DNA of 64,000 nucleotides from DASUXA01 sp036378155 (GCA_036378155.1 DASUXA010000082.1:1-64000), one strand, 5' to 3'; positions 7,562 through 16,156 are shown, numbered from the stretch's first letter. The notes: generated by a model from the letters alone, not told the origin. Numbers and translations: made by a program.

Positions 7562-7679
7562 GAACCATCCGTTTCTGCGGTACCTCACCGCATCCGTCGC
7601 GGTGAAACGCGAGGCACGCTAGCAGGGTTGGCGCGGTCCCACTGCCCCGCCGACGCTCCGACCTGGACGGTTCAGGTGT

Positions 7680-8087
7680 TCATCCCGGCGGTGTACTGCC
7701 CGGCGCCTGGTCGAGCAGCCTCGCCAGTTTCTTCGGGGCGACCAGCGTGTACGAGGTGCGGATCCATTCCGCGATCTCCTGCCAGCGTTCGGCGTCGGCG
7801 TCGGTGGGCAGGCGGGCTTGGATCCAGCCGTGCCGGCCGAGCCCGTACCGCATCGGTGTCACCGCGTCGTCGCCTGCGACCAGGGCTTCGGCTTCGGGGT
7901 GGGGCAGTTTCACGTAGATGCTCGTGCCGGACGGCGAGGCGAACAGGAACACCTTGCCGCGGACCCGGAACGTCGGTTCGCCGTCCCAGCCCGGCACGTC
8001 GACCCGGTCGGCTTCCGGCAGGGCGGCGGCGATGCGGGCGAGCCGGCGCAGGTTGTCCGGCTCGCTGGAGGATGCTGCGTGGGACAC
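7680..8087 (-). CDS. MmcQ/YjbR family protein
   Basis: A 135-residue protein of the MmcQ/YjbR group: a compact double-wing fold with the signature KVFLFASPSGTSIYVKLP and the C-terminal YTLVAPKKLAR. Family members are called DNA-binding on structural grounds, but no target or reaction is established. The start is uncertain: GTG 8087 gives the usual length, while an ATG at 8141 would add 18 residues with no ribosome site. It is divergent from the aldolase gene at 8257. Confidence 0.8.
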   Translation of the reverse strand: MSHAASSSEPDNLRRLARIAAALPEADRVDVPGWDGEPTFRVRGKVFLFASPSGTSIYVKLPHPEAEALVAGDDAVTPMRYGLGRHGWIQARLPTDADAERWQEIAEWIRTSYTLVAPKKLARLLDQAPGSTPPG

Positions 8088-8256
8088 GTGGTGCAGGCTC
8101 TCACACGGCTGCGACGCTGGTATCCGGTCGGCGCAGCGCACGCATCGCCTGGGCGGCGACGGGTGCGCGTGGTCGGTCGGGTGGCGGCGCGATGTTGCCG
8201 GTCCGGGTCGGCGGCGGGGGCGGCTAGGCTCGTCGCGACGTGAGGAGGCGCGGGTG

Positions 8257-9030
8257 ATGGTGACCGGTGGCGAGCCGCTGTGGCGCGGTGTCGGGGTGGC
8301 GTTGGTGACGTTGTTCGACGCCGCCGGCGCGGTGGACTACGCGGCGACGGCGGCGCACGCGGCCCGGTTGGTCGACGCGGGGGTGCGTGGGGTGCTGGTC
8401 GCCGGTACCACCGGGGAGGCGGACGCGCTGGACGACGACGAGCGGGCGCGGCTGGTGGCGGCGGTGCGGGCGGTGTGCCCGCAGGTGCCGGTGATGGCGG
8501 GCGCGTCGGGGCCGTGGACGGGTGCGGTGGTGGCGCGGGTGTCGACGGTGGTCAAGGCCGGTGCCGACGCGGTGCTGGTGGCTCCCCCGCGCCGCTGCGC
8601 CGACGTGGCCGGCTTCTACGCCCGCGTCGCCGGCGCGGCCGGTGACACGCCGGTGCTGGCGTACCACTTCCCCGGTGTGGCCGGCGACGCGGTGCCGGTG
8701 CCGGCGCTGGCGTCGCTGCCGGTCGCCGGGGTCAAGGATTCCAGCGGGGACGCGTCGCGGCTGCAGGACGAGTTGACCTGGCCGGGCTGGACGTATGTGG
8801 GGGCGGCGCCGTTGACCGGGTACGCCGGCTTGTTGGGCGCGACCGGGGCGATCCTGGCGATCGCGAACTGCGCGGTCGAGGACGCGCTCGCCGCGTTCGA
8901 CGGGGACCCGGCGGCGCAGGCGCGGTTGTTCGCGGCGCACCGCGCGGCGGGGGCCGGTGGGTTCCCGGCGGGGTTGAAGGGCGCGGTGGCGTGGCGGTAC
9001 GGCACGAGCGTGGCGGCCCGCATCGGTTGA
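8257..9030 (+). CDS. Dihydrodipicolinate synthase family aldolase
   Basis: A 257-residue class I aldolase or lyase with a TIM barrel. VAGTTGEADAL is the substrate carboxylate-binding motif (GTTGES in DapA itself), YHFPG holds the catalytic Tyr, and GVKDSSGD holds the Schiff-base Lys. It is shorter than true DapA (about 290) and lacks lysine-pathway neighbours, so it more likely acts on another 2-oxo acid. GAGGAGG lies 8 nt before ATG 8257; GTG 8254 is a possible alternative. Confidence 0.8.
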   Translation: MVTGGEPLWRGVGVALVTLFDAAGAVDYAATAAHAARLVDAGVRGVLVAGTTGEADALDDDERARLVAAVRAVCPQVPVMAGASGPWTGAVVARVSTVVKAGADAVLVAPPRRCADVAGFYARVAGAAGDTPVLAYHFPGVAGDAVPVPALASLPVAGVKDSSGDASRLQDELTWPGWTYVGAAPLTGYAGLLGATGAILAIANCAVEDALAAFDGDPAAQARLFAAHRAAGAGGFPAGLKGAVAWRYGTSVAARIG

Positions 9031-9130
9031 GTGTTCCGCTCGTCGCGGGCGCTGCGGGCGGGTCGGCTTGGAAAGTGTCGTGCGTGCCTGGTAGGAAGCT
9101 TGCGTCGAACGGGTGTACGGAGGATGTGTG

Positions 9131-9820
9131 ATGGCGGGCGGACTGTCCACGGCGGAGTTGGCAACGATCCGGGACACGTTGGCGGCCGGTCGCCGGCCAC
9201 GGGTCGTGTTCACCGAATCGGCCGGGCAGATCGCCGGCCAGCTGGGTCAGGTGGTGGCGTTGACCGACCCTAAGGACAGCGACGAGTGGGTCGTGGTGCG
9301 GTTCGGTCGTGACGAGTTGCCGTTCGCCCCGGTCGACCTGGCGTTGGCGCCGAAAGGCGCGGCGCGGCGCGGCGACGCCAAGCGGGTCGAGCAACCCGCG
9401 CCGCCACCGGAGTTGAAGATCGTTCGTGAGCTGCCGTCACCTCGTCAGGAGGCTGTGATGTCGTCGTCCGCGCCGGACTCTGTCCCCGCCGCGCCCGTCG
9501 AGGTGGGCCGGTCGGCCCGCAAGGCTGGTCGGGCGGTGAAGGCGAAACCGGCGCCGGGTCTGACGGTGACCTTGGCGTATGCCGAGGGTGAGTGGACGGT
9601 GGCCGCCCAGCAGGGTGCGAAGGTGCTCGCCAAGCCCTATGTGATCAAGCCGGCTGAGGCGTTGAAGATGGTCGGTCTGCTGGACGTGCCGGGGGTGCAG
9701 GAGGCGGTCGAGCAGATCGTGGCTGCCGAACGGGCCGAGGCTGAGCAGCGGGCGCAGCGGTTGCGTGACGAGTTGGCCGAGATCGAGGCGCGGCTGGCGG
9801 AGTTGCGCGAGGCGGGCTGA
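9131..9820 (+). CDS. Conserved actinobacterial protein with C-terminal coiled coil
   Basis: A 229-residue cytoplasmic protein. The first about 80 residues form a beta-rich domain (RPRVVFTESAGQIAGQLGQV, then EWVVVRFGRDELPFAPVDL); a Pro/Ala linker follows; a second small domain (TVTLAYAEGEWTVAAQQG) ends in an Ala/Glu/Arg-rich helix from about residue 195 that should form a coiled coil. I recall similar actinomycete proteins annotated loosely as translation initiation factors, but nothing here supports that. GGAGG lies 8 nt before ATG 9131. Confidence 0.65.
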   Translation: MAGGLSTAELATIRDTLAAGRRPRVVFTESAGQIAGQLGQVVALTDPKDSDEWVVVRFGRDELPFAPVDLALAPKGAARRGDAKRVEQPAPPPELKIVRELPSPRQEAVMSSSAPDSVPAAPVEVGRSARKAGRAVKAKPAPGLTVTLAYAEGEWTVAAQQGAKVLAKPYVIKPAEALKMVGLLDVPGVQEAVEQIVAAERAEAEQRAQRLRDELAEIEARLAELREAG

Positions 9821-9880
9821 CCGCCCGGCGCAACGTGGCGCGCGGACGGCTGCGGGCACCCGATCGCGTCGCCGGTGGCG

Positions 9881-9886
9881 CATACT
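9881..9886 (+). promoter_or_regulatory. Leaderless -10 box of the GDPD gene
   Basis: CATACT ends 7 nt before GTG 9894 and no ribosome site is present. No -35 is clear. Confidence 0.4.
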
Positions 9887-9893
9887 GCCCGCC

Positions 9894-10664
9894 GTGACCA
9901 ACCCCGCCCGATGCGCGTTCCTCGACGCCCCCACCCCGCTGGCGTTCGCCCACCGCGGCGGCGCCGCCTACGGCGACGAGAACACACTGGCCGCGTTCGC
10001 CCGCGCCGTGGAGATGGGCTACCGGTACGTTGAAACCGACACCCACGCCACCGCCGACGGCGTGGCCGTGGTGTTCCACGACGCCATCCTGACCCGCATG
10101 CTCGGCCGTGACGAGCACGTCGCCCGGCTGCGCTGGGCGGACCTGGCCAGCGTGCGGGTCGGCGGCCAGATCGCGGTGCCGAAGCTGGCCGACGTGCTCG
10201 ACGCGTTCCGCGGGGTACGGTTCAACATCGACGTCAAATCCGACGTGGCCGCCGCGCCCACCGTCGCCGCGGTCACCGCGGTCGGCGCCTGCGACCGGGT
10301 GCTGCTCGCCTCGTTCTCCGACGCCCGGCTGCGCCGCATGCGGCAGCTCGCCGGGCCCGGCGTGGTCACCTCGCTGGCCACCGGTGAAGCGGCGAAGCTG
10401 TGGCTCGCCTCGCGTACCGGGCTGCCGACGGCGCCGCCGGTCGGGGCGGTCGCCGCGCAACTGCCGGTGCGCCACGGTGTGCGGGTCGTCGACCGGCGGC
10501 TGATCGGCTACGCCCACCGGCTCGGTCTGCAGGTCCACGTCTGGACGGTCGACGACGCTGCCGAGATGGCCGATCTGCTCGACCTCGGCGTGGATGGCAT
10601 CATGACCGATCGCATCGACGTGCTGCGCGACGTGTACACCGCACGCGGCCTGTGGGCCGCATGA
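9894..10664 (+). CDS. Glycerophosphodiester phosphodiesterase
   Basis: A 256-residue GDPD TIM barrel that would hydrolyse glycerophosphodiesters to glycerol 3-phosphate and an alcohol. It shows AHRGGAAYGDENT with the catalytic His and first metal Glu, then ETDTHATADGVAVVFHD with the second Glu-Asp pair and catalytic His. VHVWTVDD and DGIMTDRID near the C-terminus are family hallmarks. No signal peptide is seen, so it acts inside the cell. GTG 9894 is preceded by CATACT 7 nt upstream and no Shine-Dalgarno, which suggests a leaderless mRNA. Confidence 0.9.
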   Translation: MTNPARCAFLDAPTPLAFAHRGGAAYGDENTLAAFARAVEMGYRYVETDTHATADGVAVVFHDAILTRMLGRDEHVARLRWADLASVRVGGQIAVPKLADVLDAFRGVRFNIDVKSDVAAAPTVAAVTAVGACDRVLLASFSDARLRRMRQLAGPGVVTSLATGEAAKLWLASRTGLPTAPPVGAVAAQLPVRHGVRVVDRRLIGYAHRLGLQVHVWTVDDAAEMADLLDLGVDGIMTDRIDVLRDVYTARGLWAA

Positions 10665-10710
10665 TCCGCCCCGCGGCCCGGCAGGCCGCACCAACCGTGA
10701 GGAACCCGCG

Positions 10711-12066
10711 ATGAGCCTGGTCACCGACCCGGCCGGCGTCGAACACGCCGACGGTACCCGTCGCGAACGGGTCGGCTGGTACTTCTACGACTGGGCCAAT
10801 TCGGCCTTCTCCACCACCGTGGTCACCGTGTTCCTCGGCCCGTACCTGGGGGCGGTCGCCGACCGTGCCGCCGACGCCCACGGCCGGGTGTACCCGCTGG
10901 GCGTCCCGGTCGCCGCCGGTTCCCTGTTCGCCTACACCGTGTCCCTGTCGGTCCTGCTGCAGGTCGTCGTCCTGCCCGTGGTCGGCGCGATCGCCGACCG
11001 GTCCGCGCGTAAACGGCACCTGCTGGCCCTGTTCGCCTACCTCGGGTCGGCGGCCACCGTGGGACTGGTGTTCCTCACCGGAAACCGGTACCTGCTCGGC
11101 GCGGTCCTGCTGCTGATCGCTAACATCGCCTTCGGTGCCAGCGTCGTGGTGTACAACTCGTTCCTGCCGCAGATCGCCGCGCCCGACGAACGCGACCGGG
11201 TGTCCAGCGTCGGCTGGGCGGTCGGGTACATCGGCGGTGCGTTGCTGCTCACCGTGAACCTGGCGGCGGTCCTCGGCAAGGACACCCTGGGCATGAGCAA
11301 GGCCGACGTAGCGCGGTGGAGCATCGTGTCCGCCGGACTGTGGTGGGCGGCGTTCACCACCCTGCCGCTGCGGCGGCTGCGGGACCGGCCCGCCGTCGCC
11401 GGTACCGCGCGCGGCTCGGTGCTCACCGACGGGTTCCGGCAGCTCGCCGGCACCCTGCGCCACCTGAAGGCGTACCCGCTGACCTTGGCGTTCCTCGGCG
11501 CCTACCTGATGTACAGCGACGGCATCCAGACCGTGATCACGCTGGCCAGCGTGTACGCCACCAAGGAACTCGGGCTGCCCGACACGGTGCTGGTACCGAC
11601 CATTCTGATGGTGCAGTTCCTGGCGTTCGCCGGGGCGCTGCTGCTGGGCTGGATCGCCAAACGGGTCGGGGGTTGGAAGGCGGTGCTGGCCAGCCTCGCG
11701 TTCTGGGCGGTGGTCCTGGTCATCGCGTACGTGTTGCCGCACGGCAAGGCGTTGCCGTTCGTCGGTCTGGCGGCGCTGATCGGACTGGTCCTCGGCGGCA
11801 GCCAGGCGTTGAGCCGGTCACTGTTCAGCCAGCTCATCCCGACCGGGCGGGAAGCGGAGTACTTCGGTATCTACGAAATCTCCGACAAGGGCACCAGTTG
11901 GCTCGGGCCGCTGCTGTTCGGTGTGGCGTACCAGAGCACCGGCAGCTACCGGGCGTCGATCATCTCGCTGGTGGTGTTCTTCGTCATCGGGTTCGTGGCG
12001 CTGGCCGCGATCCCGATGCGCCGCGCGATCACCCAGGCCGGCAACGTTCCGCCCCGGCTGCTGTGA
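10711..12066 (+). CDS. UMF1-family MFS transporter (Atg22-like)
   Basis: A 451-residue integral membrane protein with about 12 predicted helices. The opening GWYFYDWANSAFSTTVVTVF is the signature of the UMF1/vacuole-effluxer group of the major facilitator superfamily, and IADRSARKR marks the loop between helices 2 and 3. Substrates of bacterial members are unknown; yeast Atg22 exports amino acids from the vacuole. GAGGAA precedes ATG 10711. It follows the GDPD gene by 46 bases on the same strand. Confidence 0.85.
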   Translation: MSLVTDPAGVEHADGTRRERVGWYFYDWANSAFSTTVVTVFLGPYLGAVADRAADAHGRVYPLGVPVAAGSLFAYTVSLSVLLQVVVLPVVGAIADRSARKRHLLALFAYLGSAATVGLVFLTGNRYLLGAVLLLIANIAFGASVVVYNSFLPQIAAPDERDRVSSVGWAVGYIGGALLLTVNLAAVLGKDTLGMSKADVARWSIVSAGLWWAAFTTLPLRRLRDRPAVAGTARGSVLTDGFRQLAGTLRHLKAYPLTLAFLGAYLMYSDGIQTVITLASVYATKELGLPDTVLVPTILMVQFLAFAGALLLGWIAKRVGGWKAVLASLAFWAVVLVIAYVLPHGKALPFVGLAALIGLVLGGSQALSRSLFSQLIPTGREAEYFGIYEISDKGTSWLGPLLFGVAYQSTGSYRASIISLVVFFVIGFVALAAIPMRRAITQAGNVPPRLL

Positions 12067-12143
12067 GGCAGCCGGCGCGGCGACGTACGCGGGGCGACGA
12101 CCGGACCCGGCGCGCCCCCGCCCGCCGTGCCGGCGACGCTGGA

Positions 12144-12149
12144 TAGGCT
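12144..12149 (+). promoter_or_regulatory. Leaderless -10 box of tdk
   Basis: TAGGCT ends 8 nt before GTG 12158, with no ribosome site. Confidence 0.45.
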
Positions 12150-12157
12150 GCCTGCCC

Positions 12158-12844
12158 GTGACCGACAACTCCGCGCTCTCCCACGCCTGCCTGGCCGCCG
12201 GCGACGGGCGGCTGCGCCACGGCGCGACCCTGAAGTTCTTTTTCGGGCCGATGGACTGCGGCAAATCCACCCTCGCCCTGCAGATGAACTACAACCACGC
12301 CCGGCAGGGGCGACGCGGACTGATCCTGACCCGCAACGACCGCTCCGGACCGGCGAAGATCACCACCCGGATCGGGTTGGGCACCGACGCCATCGAGTTG
12401 GGTGACGACGACGACCTGCGGGACCTGGTCCGCGCCCAGTGGGCCGCCGGGCAGCGGGTGGACTACCTGATCTGCGACGAAGCCCAGTTCTACACCGTCG
12501 ACCAGGTCGAACAGATGGCCGACCTGGTCGACTGTTCCGACGTCGACGTGTACGCCTTCGGGTTGGCCACCGACTTCCGCTCGCAACTGTTCCCCGCCAC
12601 CCGCAGGCTGTTCGAACTCGCCGACGAGGTCGCTCCCCTGCAGGTCGAGGTGCTGTGCTGGTGCGGGCGACCCGGTCAGCTCAACGCCCGCGTCGTCGAC
12701 GGCAAGGTCGCCCGCGAAGGCGAACAGGTCGTCATCGGCGACACCGGCGGCGCGCAGGTGCGCTACCAGGTGCTGTGCCGGCGCCACTACCGCGCCGGCG
12801 ACCTCGGTCCGGACGACGACCCCGCCCAACTGCGGCTCGTGTGA
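12158..12844 (+). CDS. tdk: Thymidine kinase
   Basis: A 228-residue type II thymidine kinase that phosphorylates thymidine for salvage. GPMDCGKST is the P-loop, ICDEAQF the Mg-binding DExQF motif, and CWCGRPGQLNAR plus CRRHY supply cysteines of the structural zinc lasso. GTG 12158 has TAGGCT 8 nt upstream and no ribosome site, so it is probably leaderless. It is convergent with the recombinase gene, with only 12 bases between the stops. Confidence 0.93.
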   Translation: MTDNSALSHACLAAGDGRLRHGATLKFFFGPMDCGKSTLALQMNYNHARQGRRGLILTRNDRSGPAKITTRIGLGTDAIELGDDDDLRDLVRAQWAAGQRVDYLICDEAQFYTVDQVEQMADLVDCSDVDVYAFGLATDFRSQLFPATRRLFELADEVAPLQVEVLCWCGRPGQLNARVVDGKVAREGEQVVIGDTGGAQVRYQVLCRRHYRAGDLGPDDDPAQLRLV

Positions 12845-12856
12845 GCCGACGCGGGG

Positions 12857-13879
12857 TCAGCTGTCCCCGGCGGTCGGCGGCGGCGTGGTCACCACACCGG
12901 CCACCAGGTACGACGGGTCGGCGTCCAAGCTGGTGCGTGCCCGGTCGTACCGCTGAGTGGTGCGCGGATCGGCGTGACCCAGGGCGTACTGCCGCTGCTC
13001 CAGCGACGCCCCCGCCTGCCGGGCCAGCGTCGCCCACGCGTGGCGGAAACTGTGCGGGGTGATCCGGTCGGCGTTGGGCAACCCGGCGGCCCGCGCCGCG
13101 CGGCGCACGAACCGGTACACCGTGTGCCGGTCCACCCGCCTGCCGTCCACCGTCACGAACAGCGGGCCGGCGAGCGGCGAACCCCGGTCGTCGAGGTAGC
13201 GGGCAAGGGTGTCGGACAGCGACGGCGGTACCGCGCGGGTGCGGGTCTTGCCGCCTTTCATGCGCAGCCGTACCGTCCGGTGCCCGCTGTCGTAGCCCAG
13301 ATCGGTGACGTCCAGGGCGCACACCTCCGACACCCGCGCCCCGATCTGCACCAGGAACCCCAGCAGCGCCGCCGCGCCGGCGGCGCCCAGAGTCGGGTCG
13401 TCGCCGGTGGCGGCCAGCAGCGCCGCCGCTTCCGCCGAGGACAGCCCGACGGTGGCGGTGTGGTCGCGGTCGATGCGGGGGCGACGTACCCGCGCCATCG
13501 GGTTGTGCCCGGTCAGGCCGCTGTCCACCAGGTACGCGTACCACGACGACAGGGCTGACAGCCGCCGCGCGACACTCGTCGGCGCGAGCGGCCGCCCGGT
13601 ACGCGGCTGTGCCGCGTTCGCCAGATGCGCGGCGTACGCGTCGGCGTGGCTGCGGCGCACGTCGACCAGGGGGTCCAGCCGCCGCTGGGCGCACCAGGCG
13701 AGGAAGTCCCGCACGTCGCGGGCGTACGCGGCGCGGGTGTGCTGCGATTCGCGGTAACTCCACAGCCATGCGGCGGTCACCGCCGGCAACCCGTCCCCGC
13801 CGGTCGCCACCTGCGCCGCGGTACGCGGCACCGGCAGCACGGCACCACCCGGCGCGGTGTCGGGCTGCGCGTCGATCAC
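12857..13879 (-). CDS. Tyrosine recombinase/integrase
   Basis: A 340-residue XerC/D-type recombinase. The N-terminal SAM-like domain (TRAAYARDVRDFLAWCA) is followed by the catalytic domain with Arg in IGARVSEVC, Lys in MKGGKTRT, HSFRHAW, GHADPRTTQ and the nucleophile Tyr in QRYDRAR. All catalytic residues are present, so it should be active. GTG 13879 with TACCGT 6 nt upstream suggests leaderless expression. There is no tRNA, att repeat, excisionase or phage gene nearby, so this looks like an orphan chromosomal recombinase rather than part of a mobile element. Confidence 0.9.
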   Translation of the reverse strand: MIDAQPDTAPGGAVLPVPRTAAQVATGGDGLPAVTAAWLWSYRESQHTRAAYARDVRDFLAWCAQRRLDPLVDVRRSHADAYAAHLANAAQPRTGRPLAPTSVARRLSALSSWYAYLVDSGLTGHNPMARVRRPRIDRDHTATVGLSSAEAAALLAATGDDPTLGAAGAAALLGFLVQIGARVSEVCALDVTDLGYDSGHRTVRLRMKGGKTRTRAVPPSLSDTLARYLDDRGSPLAGPLFVTVDGRRVDRHTVYRFVRRAARAAGLPNADRITPHSFRHAWATLARQAGASLEQRQYALGHADPRTTQRYDRARTSLDADPSYLVAGVVTTPPPTAGDS

Positions 13880-13885
13880 GACGTC

Positions 13886-13891
13886 ACGGTA
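13886..13891 (-). promoter_or_regulatory. Leaderless -10 box of the recombinase gene
   Basis: TACCGT on the minus strand lies 6 nt before GTG 13879. Confidence 0.45.
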
Positions 13892-13927
13892 CCGGCACCG
13901 CCCGCCGCGCGGCGTGCCGACAGGCCG

Positions 13928-14515
13928 TCACCCGCCCGGCGGCGGCAGGTGCAGTTTGAACCCCTCGTGCGAGTCGACGAACCCCAGCCGCCGGTAGAAC
14001 CGGTGCGCCTGCTGCCGCGACTTGTCGCTGGTCAGCTGTACCAGGGCGCAGCCGCGCCGGTGTGCCTCGTCGACCGCCCAGCCGACCATCGCCGCGCCCA
14101 GCCCGTAGCGGCGATGGTCGGCGCGCACCCGGACCGCCTCGATCTGCGCCCGCAGCGCCCCGCGCCGAGCCAGCCCCGGGATGAACGTCACCTGCATCGT
14201 GGCGACCACCGGCCCGCCGGGCTCCGGTCCGTCGACAACCATGCCGGGTTCCGGTCCGGCGTCGACCATGCCGGGCGCCGGGTCGGCGTCGACGACCACC
14301 AGAAGCTGGGCCGGGTCGGCGTCGATCGCGTCGAACGCCCGCCGGTACGGGGCAAGGTCACCGCCGTCCCGGGTGGCGCCGAGCTGGTCGGCGGCCAGCA
14401 GGCCGACGATCGCCGGCAGGTCGCGAGGCTCGGCGCGGCGCAGCCGGTACCGCGCCCCGCCGACCGGCAGCGGTGCCGGAAGTCGCGGGCCGCGCGCCGT
14501 CGCGTCCGGGTTCAC
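13928..14515 (-). CDS. GNAT family N-acetyltransferase with a repeat insertion
   Basis: A 195-residue acetyl-CoA-dependent transferase. VRADHRRYGLGAAMVGWAVD is the acetyl-CoA pyrophosphate loop (R/QxxGxG/A), and YRRLGFVDSHEGFKL is the usual C-terminal end. Between beta strands, residues 76-101 hold about three copies of a 9-residue unit (DADPAPGMV, DAGPEPGMV), an unusual loop expansion. The GTG at 14515 overlaps the stop of the upstream nucleotidyltransferase gene as GTGA, so the two are translationally coupled. The substrate is unknown. Confidence 0.85.
   Translation of the reverse strand: MNPDATARGPRLPAPLPVGGARYRLRRAEPRDLPAIVGLLAADQLGATRDGGDLAPYRRAFDAIDADPAQLLVVVDADPAPGMVDAGPEPGMVVDGPEPGGPVVATMQVTFIPGLARRGALRAQIEAVRVRADHRRYGLGAAMVGWAVDEAHRRGCALVQLTSDKSRQQAHRFYRRLGFVDSHEGFKLHLPPPGG
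14213..14290. repeat. In-frame 27-nt tandem repeat in the GNAT gene
   Basis: About three imperfect copies of a 27-nt unit built around CCATGCCGGG and GGCGTCGAC encode the Pro-Gly-Met-rich loop at residues 76-101 of the acetyltransferase. The repeat keeps frame and lies between two beta strands, so copy number could vary without destroying the fold. Confidence 0.6.
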
Positions 14516-14991
14516 CGGTCACCGGTCATGCTGCGCAGCAGCGCCACGTCGTGCACGTCGACCGGGCGCGGCGGGTACCCCTGGCGGAACTGCAACTGCT
14601 GGCGCACCGACAGGCACGGCACCGGGTGTCCGGCGATGCGTCCGACGGTGAACGCGTCGGCGGCGTAGTCGAACCGTGCCCCGTCCAGCCCCGGCTGGGT
14701 GGCGCTGCCGTCGGCGGCGAACGTGATCGGATGCAGGTCCACGACCTGCCCGTCGTCGCCGGTCAACTCCACCCGTACCGGCAGCCAGTCCGTGGTGGTG
14801 GTGAACCCCTGCCCGGTCAGCAGCCGCAGCGCCGTGTCGAGGTGCTCGGCGTCGACCGCCAGGTCCAGGTCGCCGTGGTCGCGGGTCTGGCGACCCAGCA
14901 TCGCGTCGACCCCCCAGCCGCCGCCGATCCACACCCGCACCCCGACGCGGGCGAACCCGTCCAACAGGTCGACGACCTGGTCGTCACGCAT
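14512..14991 (-). CDS. Nucleotidyltransferase, aminoglycoside/lincosamide adenylyltransferase-like
   Basis: A 159-residue Pol-beta superfamily protein. WIGGGWGVDAMLG followed by RDHGDLDLAVD is the signature of the ANT(2'')/LinB-like group, with the metal-binding DxD. Such chromosomal copies are common in soil actinomycetes, and resistance cannot be claimed from sequence alone. ATG 14991 is chosen because GGAGG lies 6 nt upstream; ATG 14997 would abut the ribosome site. Its stop overlaps the GNAT start by four bases. Confidence 0.8.
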   Translation of the reverse strand: MRDDQVVDLLDGFARVGVRVWIGGGWGVDAMLGRQTRDHGDLDLAVDAEHLDTALRLLTGQGFTTTTDWLPVRVELTGDDGQVVDLHPITFAADGSATQPGLDGARFDYAADAFTVGRIAGHPVPCLSVRQQLQFRQGYPPRPVDVHDVALLRSMTGDR

Positions 14992-15030
14992 ACGCATCCT
15001 CCGTGTGCCCCACCTCGGCGTGGGCTCGTC

Positions 15031-15036
15031 TAGGCT
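15031..15036 (+). promoter_or_regulatory. Leaderless -10 box of the esterase gene
   Basis: TAGGCT lies 6 nt before GTG 15043; the same hexamer precedes tdk. Confidence 0.5.
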
Positions 15037-15042
15037 GCACCG

Positions 15043-16113
15043 GTGACCCGGCCACATCAAGCCGATAACGGCATCGGGCTGCCCTGGTCCGCCGACCTCG
15101 CCGGTCGGCTCGACGAACACGTCGTGGACAGCGTCCGGCTGGTCGGCAACCCGCTGGGCGATGCGGCCAGCCGACCGCTGTGGGTGTACGTGCCGCCGGG
15201 CTACGACGACGAGCCGGGGCGGCGCTACCCCAGCGTGTACGTCATCCAGGGGTACACCGGGCAGGTGGCGATGTGGGCGAACCGCACCGCGTTCCGGCAG
15301 CCGTTCCCGCACCTGCTCGACGCGAGCGTCGCCGCCGGGCAGACCCCGCCGGCGATCGTGGTGTACGTGGACGCGTGGACGGCGCTGGGCGGCAGCCAGT
15401 ACCTGGACTCGCCGGCGGTCGGCGACTACCACAGCTACCTGTGCGACGAGGTGGTCGGGTGGGTCGACGCGCACTACCGCACCGGAGGCGGGCGTGACTG
15501 GCGGGTGATCACCGGCAAGTCCAGCGGCGGGTACGGGGCGATGGTCACGGCGATCCTGCGCCCGGACCTGTTCGCCGGGTTCGCCACCCACGCCGGCGAT
15601 TCGCTGTTCGAGATCGTCTGCCCGCCGCTGTTCGCGCAGGCGGCGCGGCTGCTGCGCGACCGGTACGACGGGCGGTACCAGACGTTCTTCGACGACCTGC
15701 GAACCCGGGTGTTCGGCACCCGCGACGGGGACAGCCTGCTGATCGAGGTGTACGGGTACGCGGCGGCGTACTCGGCTGATCCGGACGGCACGGTACGGCT
15801 GCCGTTCGACACCACTGGTCGGCTCATCCCCGAGGTGTGGCGGCGGTGGCTGGACCACGACCCGGTGGTCATGGCCGGGCAGCCCCGGTACGCGGCGGCG
15901 CTGCGCGACATGCGGGCGATCTGGATCGACGCGGGGCGGCGCGACGAGTACTACCTCGACCTCGGCGCCGCCGCGTTCCGGCAGGCCGTCGCCGACGCCG
16001 GGGTACCCGACGAGCGGGTGCGCTTCGAACTGTTCGACGCCACCCACGCCGGCATCGAGTACCGGTACACCCCGGCGATCGCCTGGCTGCTGCGCACTCT
16101 GCAGGCGGGCTGA
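15043..16113 (+). CDS. Alpha/beta hydrolase, esterase D / PF00756-type
   Basis: A 356-residue hydrolase of the putative esterase family that includes esterase D and the mycolyltransferase-like fold. PLWVYVPPGYDDEPGRRYP opens the hydrolase core; GKSSGGYGAM is the nucleophile elbow with the catalytic Ser; IDAGRRDEYYL and DATHAGIEYR supply the acid and His. There is no signal peptide, so it is probably cytoplasmic. GTG 15043 has TAGGCT 6 nt upstream and no ribosome site. A perfect hairpin follows the stop. Confidence 0.87.
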   Translation: MTRPHQADNGIGLPWSADLAGRLDEHVVDSVRLVGNPLGDAASRPLWVYVPPGYDDEPGRRYPSVYVIQGYTGQVAMWANRTAFRQPFPHLLDASVAAGQTPPAIVVYVDAWTALGGSQYLDSPAVGDYHSYLCDEVVGWVDAHYRTGGGRDWRVITGKSSGGYGAMVTAILRPDLFAGFATHAGDSLFEIVCPPLFAQAARLLRDRYDGRYQTFFDDLRTRVFGTRDGDSLLIEVYGYAAAYSADPDGTVRLPFDTTGRLIPEVWRRWLDHDPVVMAGQPRYAAALRDMRAIWIDAGRRDEYYLDLGAAAFRQAVADAGVPDERVRFELFDATHAGIEYRYTPAIAWLLRTLQAG

Positions 16114-16114
16114 G

Positions 16115-16150
16115 CCGCGGGTGGGCCGGCGTGCGCCGGCCCACCCGCGG
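16115..16150. terminator. Perfect 17-bp hairpin between convergent genes
   Basis: Arms 16115-16131 and 16134-16150 are exact reverse complements with a 2-base centre. The hairpin starts right after the esterase stop and ends 6 bases before the stop of the convergent MFS gene, so it can serve both transcripts. Confidence 0.75.
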
Positions 16151-16156
16151 GGCTGG

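Noticed and set aside
8257..9030. Naming the aldolase DapA for lysine biosynthesis.
   Set aside because: It is shorter than DapA, has GTTGEA instead of GTTGES, and has no lysine-pathway neighbours, so only the superfamily is claimed.
12857..13879. Prophage or integrative element around the recombinase.
   Set aside because: Neighbouring genes are ordinary chromosomal genes, and no tRNA, direct repeats, excisionase or phage genes were seen.
14512..14991. Calling the ANT-like gene an aminoglycoside resistance gene.
   Set aside because: The fold is recognisable, but chromosomal members in actinomycetes often have unknown substrates, so resistance is not supported.
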